A stretch of DNA of 10,832 nucleotides from JBBPXY01 sp038200435. Its GTDB lineage: Bacteria; Actinomycetota; Thermoleophilia; Solirubrobacterales; Solirubrobacteraceae. Shown here one piece after another: positions 1 through 7,847 of the stretch (position 1 is the stretch's first letter; each line of letters begins with the position of its first letter). Where the stretch lies: the NCBI GenBank assembly GCA_038200435.1, contig JBBPXY010000063.1, forward strand, positions 1-10,832, in the 5' to 3' direction. The notes beneath the pieces were generated by a model, which was not told where the DNA came from, did no database searches, and saw only the letters and a program-made list of their open reading frames with translations. The translations under genes and the position numbers were made by a program.

Positions 1-1
1 G

Positions 2-1594
<1,593 letters not shown>

Positions 1595-1632
1595 ACGCTC
1601 TTGGCTGAGGGTCCCGGTGGCTGTCGGCCGCC

Positions 1633-1729
1633 GGGGCTCGCATCCGCCTCCGGGGGGCAAGCCCTGTTGTGGTGCCGGCTCCCGCCGGACTTGCTCTCCT
1701 TCCTAGCCCCCCGGATGCGGATCGGCCCC
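1633..1729. repeat. Long imperfect nested inverted repeat between convergent genes
   Basis: The arms 1633-1658 and 1706-1729 are inverted copies. They differ by one substitution in the inner part and a small substitution/indel near the outer end, and share a run of six G/C bases at the inner end. Just inside, CAAG (1658-1661) can pair with CTTG (1690-1693), and CCGGC (1675-1679) with GCCGG (1684-1688) across a TCCC loop. The result is a branched, nested foldback in the 3' gap between hppA and the cupin gene. It could act as a bidirectional terminator or RNA-stabilising structure, or be a non-autonomous palindromic element. There is no T-tract on either strand, so a classical intrinsic terminator is not shown. 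Confidence 0.6.
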
Positions 1730-1754
1730 GCCGGCTGCGTCCGCACGGGGCTCA

Positions 1755-1786
1755 GCGCGGAGAACCGCAGCGTGAGATCTCCGCGC
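1755..1786. terminator. Perfect 9-bp hairpin, candidate terminator for the convergent pair
   Basis: GCGCGGAGA (1755-1763) is the exact reverse complement of TCTCCGCGC (1778-1786), with a 14-nt loop. It lies 28 nt past the cupin stop on minus and about 160 nt past the hppA stop on plus. No U-rich tail follows on either strand, so the terminator role is inferred from position and stem strength. High-GC actinobacteria often lack the U-tract. Confidence 0.4.
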
Positions 1787-1813
1787 AGGAAAGCTCCTCC
1801 AGCTAACGGCGCC

Positions 1814-2197
1814 TCAGTCCTTCCAGAAGTCCTGGTTGAGCTCTCCGTCCTTCTCGTGGTGGGGGCCGAAGACGAGGAAGTCCATGCCGTCGGGACCGGC
1901 TTCGAATGAGCGGGTGACCTCGGGGGAGAGGCGTAGGGCGTCCATCGTCGTAAGTTCGACGATCTCGTCGTCGAGGCGCACCCGGCCACCACCCCCGATC
2001 ACCACGTGGACCTCCTCTGCGTTCTCGTGCTTGTGGCCGAACCCCTGGCGCTTGCCGGGGTTCAGCCGGTGATACGCGAGGCCGGTGCTCTCGGCTTCGA
2101 GCGCTCCGCCCGCGAAGCGCGCCTCGCCGATATCGGACAACCCGCGCCCGGCGGCCGCATCCTCAACGTCGCGCAGGTTCTTCTTCGTGTAGCTCAC
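1814..2197 (-). CDS. Small single-domain cupin protein
   Basis: A 127-residue cytoplasmic protein with one cupin beta-barrel. Cupin motif 1 is visible as GFGHKHENAEE (residues 52-62), giving metal-ligand candidates His55, His57 and Glu61/62, followed by the GGGG turn at 68-71. In motif 2 the usual histidine appears to be replaced: residues 91-101 read SPEVTRSFEAG, with Arg96 near where the ligand His is expected. Metal binding may therefore be weakened or lost. The protein starts at GTG (2197-2195) behind a good ribosome site, GAGGGG, 6 nt upstream. It follows the saccharopine-dehydrogenase-like gene by 27 nt on the same strand, so co-transcription is likely. Substrate unknown; no catalytic role can be read from the sequence. 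Confidence 0.85.
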   Translation of the reverse strand: MSYTKKNLRDVEDAAAGRGLSDIGEARFAGGALEAESTGLAYHRLNPGKRQGFGHKHENAEEVHVVIGGGGRVRLDDEIVELTTMDALRLSPEVTRSFEAGPDGMDFLVFGPHHEKDGELNQDFWKD

Positions 2198-2224
2198 AGG
2201 AGACCCCTCGGTTGTAGTAGCTCG

Positions 2225-3334
2225 TCAGTCGACCGGGCGGAGCCCGACCTCGGCGCAGCCGGCTTCGAGGGCGCGCAATCCGAATCCGTCGACCGGGCCG
2301 AGGGCGCCCGTGCCCTCGAGGCCGTGCTCGGCGGCGCGGCGGGCGCCCCAGGCGAGGATGTCGCCCGTGAAGGTGTAGCCGTTGGTGCCCCGGAGCTCGA
2401 CCTCGGCGAGCACGCGTCCGCTCGCGTCGCGCGCCTCCGCGAAGATCAGCGATCCCGTCTTGCTGCGCGCATCGGCGTCCGGTCCGCCCGTCGAGCCTTT
2501 GATGAAGCGCTCGGCCAGCTTGCCGTAACCCTCCCGGGCGCCCGGCACCTTGCTCACCAATTCGCCACCTGCTGAGAACACCTGCACGCCACGGGAGGCG
2601 GGGCCGAACCAGCCCAGGTAGACGTCGACCTCCCGCAGTCCGGGCTGCTCACGCGGTAGGGCGAAGTGCTCGGAGGCGCCGATCGAAACGCCAGACAGCT
2701 TCTTCCCGCCAGAGGTAAAGGAACGCACGCGGGCGGCGGCACGCTCGCTCTGCACCCGGCCGTCACGAAACACGGGCTGGGGCTCGAGCATGATTCCCGC
2801 CAGTGAGGCCAGCGTGCCGCCGCTGGCCGCGCCTCGGATGCCTCCGGATCCGGAGAAGAAGTAGCCGACGTGCACCGAGGTGGCGTTTGCCCCGGCGCGC
2901 TCGAGAGCGAGCGCGCCCGCCAGGTTGCCGGGGACGAAGTCGTATCCGAACGCCGTGAGCAGGCCGCATCCCGCTGACTGCGCGGCGCCTCCCCAGCGCT
3001 CGAAGACCTCGCGGATGAACGGCGGCTCGCCGGTCGAGTCGAGGTAGTGGGCGCCAGAGGCAACCGCGGCTTGGACCGCCGCCGCGCCCCAGCGCGTAAA
3101 CGGGCCGACGGTGCTGACGAGCACGTCGCCTCTCGAGACGAGCCCCCGCACCGTGTCGGGCTGCGCCACGTCGGCCACGGCCATCTCGAGGCCGCCGAGC
3201 TCGGTCGCGAGCGCGTCGAGCCGCTTGGCATTGCGCGCGGCCAGCACGGGCCTCGCGCCCTCGCGCACGAGCGCTTCGGACACCAGCCGCCCGGTGTAGC
3301 CCGTGGCCCCGAATACGACGATCCGCGCGCTCAT
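2225..3334 (-). CDS. Saccharopine dehydrogenase-like NAD(P)-binding oxidoreductase (trans-acting enoyl reductase type)
   Basis: A protein of 369 residues. The N-terminal Rossmann fold opens with IVVFGATGYTG (dinucleotide loop G9, G12, G15 in GxxGxxG spacing), with Ala-Arg-Asn at about 33-35 after the second strand. The family block with VGPF, then HYLDSTGE and GYDFVPGNL, follows at roughly 75-140. The C-terminal half carries the substrate domain. This family includes the SCCPDH-like proteins and the trans-acting enoyl reductases of actinobacterial lipid synthesis; true lysine-pathway saccharopine dehydrogenase is less likely. I chose ATG 3334 over the in-frame TTG at 3340 because ATG directly precedes the fold and has AGGG 8 nt upstream, while the TTG would leave only 2 nt. 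It is divergent from the APC operon (62-bp gap) and precedes the cupin gene. Substrate unknown. Confidence 0.88.
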   Translation of the reverse strand: MSARIVVFGATGYTGRLVSEALVREGARPVLAARNAKRLDALATELGGLEMAVADVAQPDTVRGLVSRGDVLVSTVGPFTRWGAAAVQAAVASGAHYLDSTGEPPFIREVFERWGGAAQSAGCGLLTAFGYDFVPGNLAGALALERAGANATSVHVGYFFSGSGGIRGAASGGTLASLAGIMLEPQPVFRDGRVQSERAAARVRSFTSGGKKLSGVSIGASEHFALPREQPGLREVDVYLGWFGPASRGVQVFSAGGELVSKVPGAREGYGKLAERFIKGSTGGPDADARSKTGSLIFAEARDASGRVLAEVELRGTNGYTFTGDILAWGARRAAEHGLEGTGALGPVDGFGLRALEAGCAEVGLRPVD

Positions 3335-3396
3335 CAGCAAGACCCTAACTAAAGCCGCGCTCTGCGGTCCTTATCGCCACCTAGACTGCGCCCTCG
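3335..3396. promoter_or_regulatory. Short divergent promoter region with two TANNNT -10-like boxes
   Basis: Only 62 bp separate the starts of the oxidoreductase (minus) and the permease operon (plus). On plus, TAGACT (3382-3387) ends 9 nt before ATG 3397 and there is no purine-rich ribosome site. On minus, TAGGGT (3347-3342) ends 7 nt before ATG 3334. TANNNT at this distance is the pattern of leaderless actinobacterial transcripts (established knowledge), so both genes may start transcription at or within a few bases of the start codon. No convincing -35 boxes were found. Confidence 0.4.
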
Positions 3397-5307
3397 ATGG
3401 CCGAGCGCCGCGCCCACGGACTTGAACGCGTGCTCGGGGTCAACGCCCTGTTCGCTACGGCCTACGGCAACGTCGGCTCGTCGATCTACTACGCCCTCGG
3501 GCTCGTCGCCTCGTTCGCGCTCGGCCTCACCCCGGTCGTCTTCGTCATCACGGGGGTCATCTTCTACCTGACGGCTGCCACCTACTCCGAGGCGACGGCG
3601 ATGTACCCCGAGGCCGGTGGCTCCTCGAGCTTCGCCCGCCATGCCTTCAACGAGTTCTGGTCGTTCTTCGCGGCGTGGGGCCAGATGCTCAACTACGTGA
3701 TCACGATCGCCATCTCGGCGTTCTTCGTGCCGCACTACATCGGGGGACTGTTCTGGGACGCGCTGCGCCACGCCCCGGGCGACATCGTTTGCGGCATCGT
3801 GATCATCGCGCTGCTGAGCGCGATCAACGTGGTGGGCGTGAAGGAGGCGGCTGGCCTGAACATCGCCCTGGCGGTCACCGACCTCGCCACCCAGCTGCTG
3901 CTGGTGCTCGTGGGAGCCTTTCTGGTGCTCTCGCCGGAGACGCTGGTGAACAACGTCCACCTCGGTACCGCACCGCGCTGGAAGGACTTCCTGGTGGCGA
4001 TTCCGGTCGGCATGATCGCGTACACGGGGATCGAGACGATCTCGAACATGGCCGAAGAGGCCAAGGACGAGACGAAGACCATCCCCAAGGCGATCAACCG
4101 CGTCGTCATCGCGGTGTTCGCGATCTACGCGGCGCTGCCCGCGGTCGCGCTCTCCGCGCTGCCCGTCACCTGCGACGCCGCGGGCAAGTGCTCGACGCTT
4201 CTCGGGGTGAGCGAGGACAAGGGCGGATTCGCCGGCGATCCCATCCTGGGCGTCGTCAAGCAGCTGCACCTGGGCGCCTTTCAGCAGGCCGGGGAGATCT
4301 ACGTCGGGCTGCTCGCCGCGACGATCCTCTTCATCGCCACCAACGCGGGGATCATCGGGGTCTCCCGGCTGGTCTACTCGATGGGACTGCACCGGCAGCT
4401 GCCGGACCGGATGCGCCAGCTCCATCCGCGCTTTCGCACGCCCTGGATCGGGATCATGGTGTTCGGGGCGATCGCCTGCGTGACCCTTATCCCGGGAAAG
4501 GCCACGTTCCTCGGCAACCTCTACGCCTTCGGGGCGATGCTCTCCTTCACGATCGCGCACGCGGCGGTGATCCGCCTGCGCCTGCGCGACCCCGACCGCG
4601 AGCGTCCCTTCCGCGGCCCGGGCACACTGCGGATCGCGGGGCGGCCGCTGCCGCTCTTCGCGCTCCTGGGCGGGCTCGGCACGCTGCTCGCGTTCGTCAC
4701 GGTCACGGCGCTCCACCTGGACGTGGCGGCGACGGGCGTCGGCTGGCTCCTCACCGGCATCCTCGTCTTCATCGTCTACCGCCGCCGGCAGGGCCTCGAT
4801 CTCGTCACGACCAAGAAGGTGGCGATCCCGCATCGCGTGCTCGAGTCCGAGGCGGAGTACGAGTCCGTGCTCGTGGCCTTCGACGAGCGCGATGACGTGC
4901 GCGACCTCATGGGCACCGCCCAGCGCCTCGCGGCTCGGCGCCGCCGTGGGATACACGTGCTGGTGCTGATCACCGTCCCGGCGACGAGCCCGATCGACGC
5001 CGATCTGCCCGATCACGAGCAGGCCGCGGCGGCGCGCATCGAGGAGGCGCGCGAGATCGGAGGGCGCCGCGTCTCGGGGCACTGGGAGAAGGTCCGGCCG
5101 GGCCAGTCCGGGCGGCGCATCGTCGACGAGGCGCTCGAACTGCGCGCCCGGGCCGTGGTGATGCCGCTCCCGGCGCGCACCGGCGGGTCGATCTTCGGCC
5201 GCACACTCGAGACGGTGCTCAAGGAGCGCCCCTGCCGAGTGATCATCGAGTCGGCGGGCGCGGGCGGAAACGGCGAGCGCCCCACGCCTGTGGCTGCTCC
5301 CGTCTAG
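3397..5307 (+). CDS. APC-superfamily permease with C-terminal USP-like cytosolic domain (first paralogue)
   Basis: A 636-residue inner-membrane carrier, first gene of the K+-transport-like operon. About 12 hydrophobic segments span residues 12-460. Helix 1 has an unwound-type stretch, YGNVGSSIYYALG (23-35). Helix 6 continues into GIETISNMAEEAKDETKTIP (211-230), the strongly conserved APC region. Residues about 475-620 form a soluble alpha/beta domain resembling universal stress proteins, ending in KERPCRVIIE, but the usual USP nucleotide loop is not clear. The loop at 258-266 carries two cysteines (C259, C265), possibly an external disulfide. APC proteins carry amino acids, but the superfamily also contains the K+ transporters KUP and KimA. 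The neighbouring TrkA-type genes favour K+ or another ion here; that is inference. It starts at ATG 3397 without a visible ribosome site. Its TAG stop shares a base with the next start (TAGTG). Confidence 0.9.
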   Translation: MAERRAHGLERVLGVNALFATAYGNVGSSIYYALGLVASFALGLTPVVFVITGVIFYLTAATYSEATAMYPEAGGSSSFARHAFNEFWSFFAAWGQMLNYVITIAISAFFVPHYIGGLFWDALRHAPGDIVCGIVIIALLSAINVVGVKEAAGLNIALAVTDLATQLLLVLVGAFLVLSPETLVNNVHLGTAPRWKDFLVAIPVGMIAYTGIETISNMAEEAKDETKTIPKAINRVVIAVFAIYAALPAVALSALPVTCDAAGKCSTLLGVSEDKGGFAGDPILGVVKQLHLGAFQQAGEIYVGLLAATILFIATNAGIIGVSRLVYSMGLHRQLPDRMRQLHPRFRTPWIGIMVFGAIACVTLIPGKATFLGNLYAFGAMLSFTIAHAAVIRLRLRDPDRERPFRGPGTLRIAGRPLPLFALLGGLGTLLAFVTVTALHLDVAATGVGWLLTGILVFIVYRRRQGLDLVTTKKVAIPHRVLESEAEYESVLVAFDERDDVRDLMGTAQRLAARRRRGIHVLVLITVPATSPIDADLPDHEQAAAARIEEAREIGGRRVSGHWEKVRPGQSGRRIVDEALELRARAVVMPLPARTGGSIFGRTLETVLKERPCRVIIESAGAGGNGERPTPVAAPV

Positions 5308-5483
5308 TGCACAAGCGGCGCTACGACGCGACGCGCGTTCTGTCCATGGCAATGGTGGTCATCGGGCTCGCCATGATCATTCAGACCATGGTCCGCGGCG
5401 ACTTCGCGTTCCTGCGCCTCCTGCTCGGCGCGTTGTTCATCGCCGCCGGCGTCGGGCGCCTCTACCTCCAGCGCCGGGGATGA
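5307..5483 (+). CDS. 58-residue two-helix membrane microprotein between the two permeases
   Basis: A small gene of 58 codons plus TGA. It starts at GTG 5307-5309, overlapping the upstream TAG by one base, and ends at TGA 5481-5483, overlapping the downstream ATG in the ATGA form. Both junctions imply translational coupling. The product begins with a basic stretch HKRRYDATR, then a hydrophobic helix at about 11-29, a very short RGD turn (30-32), a second hydrophobic helix at about 34-52, and a basic end QRRG. The basic ends predict a helical hairpin with both termini in the cytoplasm. No family is recognised. By position it could be a small accessory subunit of one or both carriers, as KdpF is for the Kdp pump (analogy only). 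Confidence 0.8.
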   Translation: MHKRRYDATRVLSMAMVVIGLAMIIQTMVRGDFAFLRLLLGALFIAAGVGRLYLQRRG

Positions 5484-7417
5484 ACGAACGCGTCTCCAGC
5501 CGGGCGCTGTTCGCGATCGTCTACACGACGTCGATCAGCTCGCTCTACTTCGCCCTCGGCGTGGTGGCGCACCGCGCGCTGGGCCTGACCCCGGTGGTGT
5601 TCCTCGTCGCCGGTCTCTTCTTCGCGCTGGCCGCGCTCACGTACGCGGAGGGCGCATCACTGCACCAGGAACGCGGGGGCTCGACCGTGTTCGCGCGCTA
5701 TGCGTTCAACGAGCTCGTCTCATTCGTCTCGGGCTGGGCGATCATCCTCGACTACGCGATCCTCGTCGCGGTCACGGCGCTGGCGGCGACCAACTACCTC
5801 GCGGCCTTCTGGCACCCGCTCGGGCACGGTGCGGTGGAGATCGCCCTCGCGCTGGCGGTGGTCGGCGCGGTGGCCTGGATGAACATCGCCGGCATGAGCC
5901 CGCGGCGCCTGCAGCGCCGGATCGTGATCGCGCTGGGAGACCTCGGGCTGCAGGTCGTCTTCATAGTGCTCGGAGCCGTCCTGCTCATCCATCCCGGGAG
6001 TCTGGTCAACTCGGTCCACCTCGGAAGCGCTCCGACATGGTCGGATCTCGTCTTCGCCCTGACGGTGGCCACGGTCGCCTTCACCGGTCTCGAGGCCGCC
6101 TCGAGCTTGTCGGGAGAGATCGCGGCCTCACCTCGCAGCCTGCGTCGCCTGCTCTCACGCGGCACGGCGATCATCGTCGTCATCTACGTGGGCATCTCCT
6201 TCGTGGCGCTGAACGCGCTGCCCGTCATAGGAGGCAAGACGGCACTCGGCAAGGGCGGGGACGCGCCACTGCTCGATGTGACCCGGGCCTTCCACCCGCA
6301 CTGGCTGGCGGAGATCCTCACCTACGTCGTGGCCGCGGCCGCGGTGGTGACGCTCATCGCCGCCGCGAACTCCTCCATGCTCGGCCTCTCAGGCGTCGGC
6401 TATTCGCTGGCGACGAATCGCCAGATCCCCGGCTTCCTCGCCCGCCTGCATCCGCAGCGTGGCACTCCGGTCGTGATCATCTGCCTGGCCGCGACGATCT
6501 CGGCGGCGCTCGTGCTCCCCTCCGACGTGGAGCTGCTGGTCGGCATCTACGCCTTCGGAGCGATGCTCGCGTTCACGATCGCCCACGCGTCGATCATCGC
6601 CCTGCGGTTCCGCGAGCGCGAGCGGCCCCCGGGCCTCTACGAGGTGCCGCTGCCGGTGCGCATCCGGGGGGTGAAGGTCCCGCTGCCCGCGCTGGTCGGC
6701 GCGGTCGTCTCCGCCTTGGGATGGGCGGCCGTCGTCGTGCTGCACGGAGGTGCCCGGTACGTGGGCACGGGATGGATGCTCGGAGGCCTTGTGCTCTACG
6801 TCGCCTACCGCAAGGGCGCCGGCACACCGTTGCTCACGCGCGTGACGGTGCCCGAGCGAGCCCTGCGCGAGGAGGCGGTGCGGCGCGAGTTCGGATCGGT
6901 TCTCGTGCCGATCTTCGGCCGCGCGCTCGACGACGACATCGTGCAGACCGCCGGGCGCCTGGCCGGAGAGGAACGGGACGATCTCGAACAGCAGGGGGCG
7001 ATGATCGAGGCCCTGTGGGTCTTTGAGGTCCCGGTCGCGCTGCCGCTCGACGCGCGCCTGCCCGACGCGCAGCTTCAGCGGGCGCGACGCGCCCTCGCGC
7101 GGGCCAAGGAGGTGGGGGAGGAGTACGAGGGCGTCGAGGTGGCCACCGCGACTGTGCGCGCGCGGCGGGCGGGCCAAGCGATCGTCGACGAAGCGCGCCG
7201 CCGCGGCGTCGAGGTGATCGTGCTCGGGGCCGAGGAGGCCACGCGCGTGCGCAGCGGCGCCCTGCTCGGCGGCTCCGGCGGCCCCCTGGACAACTTCGTC
7301 GGGGAGATCACCAAGTACGTCATCCGCAAGGCGCCGTGCCGGGTCATCCTCACGGCCCCGGCGGCCGACGCGGACGGGAACGGCGACGCGCAGCGGCCCG
7401 ACACCCCGAACGCCTAG
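5480..7417 (+). CDS. APC-superfamily permease with USP-like domain (second, divergent paralogue)
   Basis: A 645-residue membrane carrier, clearly a paralogue of the first permease. It shares ALGLTPVVF after helix 1, VNSVHLGSAPTWSD (176-189) and IYAFGAMLAFTIAHASII (356-373). It differs at places expected to form the transport site. Helix 1 reads YTTSISSLYFALG (15-27) instead of the GNVGSS form, and helix 6 reads GLEAASSLSGEIAASPRS (203-220), without the SNMAEEAKD motif. The cysteine pair of paralogue 1 is absent. Residues about 460-627 form the USP-like cytosolic domain, ending KYVIRKAPCRVIL, which is closer to a normal USP end than in paralogue 1. It starts at ATG 5480 inside the stop of the microprotein gene, with GGGG just before. 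A related carrier with altered specificity, or a regulatory or partner subunit, are both possible. Confidence 0.9.
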   Translation: MNERVSSRALFAIVYTTSISSLYFALGVVAHRALGLTPVVFLVAGLFFALAALTYAEGASLHQERGGSTVFARYAFNELVSFVSGWAIILDYAILVAVTALAATNYLAAFWHPLGHGAVEIALALAVVGAVAWMNIAGMSPRRLQRRIVIALGDLGLQVVFIVLGAVLLIHPGSLVNSVHLGSAPTWSDLVFALTVATVAFTGLEAASSLSGEIAASPRSLRRLLSRGTAIIVVIYVGISFVALNALPVIGGKTALGKGGDAPLLDVTRAFHPHWLAEILTYVVAAAAVVTLIAAANSSMLGLSGVGYSLATNRQIPGFLARLHPQRGTPVVIICLAATISAALVLPSDVELLVGIYAFGAMLAFTIAHASIIALRFRERERPPGLYEVPLPVRIRGVKVPLPALVGAVVSALGWAAVVVLHGGARYVGTGWMLGGLVLYVAYRKGAGTPLLTRVTVPERALREEAVRREFGSVLVPIFGRALDDDIVQTAGRLAGEERDDLEQQGAMIEALWVFEVPVALPLDARLPDAQLQRARRALARAKEVGEEYEGVEVATATVRARRAGQAIVDEARRRGVEVIVLGAEEATRVRSGALLGGSGGPLDNFVGEITKYVIRKAPCRVILTAPAADADGNGDAQRPDTPNA

Positions 7418-7420
7418 AGT
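7415..7420 (+). promoter_or_regulatory. TAGAGT, possible internal leaderless promoter -10 box
   Basis: TAGAGT begins at the stop codon of the second permease and ends 7 nt before the GTG start of the lone RCK-N gene, which has no ribosome site in the 10-nt gap. The spacing matches leaderless actinobacterial promoters and resembles TAGACT before the first gene of the operon. It may let the two TrkA-type genes be expressed separately from the carriers. A six-base match is weak evidence. Confidence 0.3.
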
Positions 7421-7427
7421 CCCGGCG

Positions 7428-7847
7428 GTGTTCATCCTGATCGTCGGCGCCGGGCGTGTGGGCTCGGCCGTGGCCAAGAAGGCGCTGGCCGCGGGCCACA
7501 CCGTGTCCGTGCTCGACGAGGATCCCCTTTCGCACGAGCGGCTCGACCAGGGCCCCGGTGATACGTGGGAGGACCGCGGCGGCCTCTTCACCGTCGGCAC
7601 GGCCCTCGAGATCGAGGCGCTCGAGCAGGCAGGCATCGCCCAGGCGGACTCTTTCATCGCCTCCACCAACGGCGACAACACCAACCTGGTGATCGCTCAG
7701 ATCGCCCAGAAGCGCTTCGAGGTCGGACGCGTCGTCGCGCGAGTCCTCGACCCGGGGCGGGCTCAGTGGTACGCCGAGCAGGGCATGGAGACGGTGTGCC
7801 CCACCCAGCAGGCGATCGTCATGCTCGAGCAGGCGGCTTTCGGCTGA
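7428..7847 (+). CDS. TrkA-family regulator consisting of a lone RCK-N (TrkA-N) domain
   Basis: A 139-residue cytoplasmic nucleotide-binding protein. ILIVGAGRVG (residues 3-12) is the Rossmann GxGxxG loop. Asp30 at the end of strand 2 suits NAD(H) binding. GDNTNLVIAQIAQ (82-94) and RVVARVLDP (101-109) are characteristic of RCK-N domains. The chain stops right after this domain: the C-terminal RCK-C (TrkA-C) ligand domain seen in ordinary TrkA proteins of about 220 residues is absent. It resembles the CeoB type of the mycobacterial CeoB/CeoC pair. It follows the second permease by 10 nt, and its TGA overlaps the ATG of the full-length TrkA gene by one base (TGATG), so the two are probably made together and form a mixed RCK assembly. 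It starts at GTG 7428. Confidence 0.9.
   Translation: MFILIVGAGRVGSAVAKKALAAGHTVSVLDEDPLSHERLDQGPGDTWEDRGGLFTVGTALEIEALEQAGIAQADSFIASTNGDNTNLVIAQIAQKRFEVGRVVARVLDPGRAQWYAEQGMETVCPTQQAIVMLEQAAFG

Noticed and set aside
2006..2575. 189-codon plus-strand frame over the cupin/oxidoreductase junction
   Set aside because: Antisense shadow of two well-supported minus-strand genes.
3349..5352. Very long open frame (667 codons) antisense to the first permease
   Set aside because: Composition is Arg/Asp/His/Gly-rich with no domains, typical of the antisense shadow of a high-GC gene. The plus-strand permease explains the region.
6389..7684. Long open frame (431 codons) antisense to the second permease and the RCK-N gene
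   Set aside because: Spans two real genes on the other strand with low-complexity, Arg-rich translation and no motif.
7565..7846. Upstream extension of the trkA frame
   Set aside because: It overlaps the RCK-N gene and translates to Arg-rich shadow sequence. The RCK fold begins at ATG 7847, which is coupled to the previous stop.
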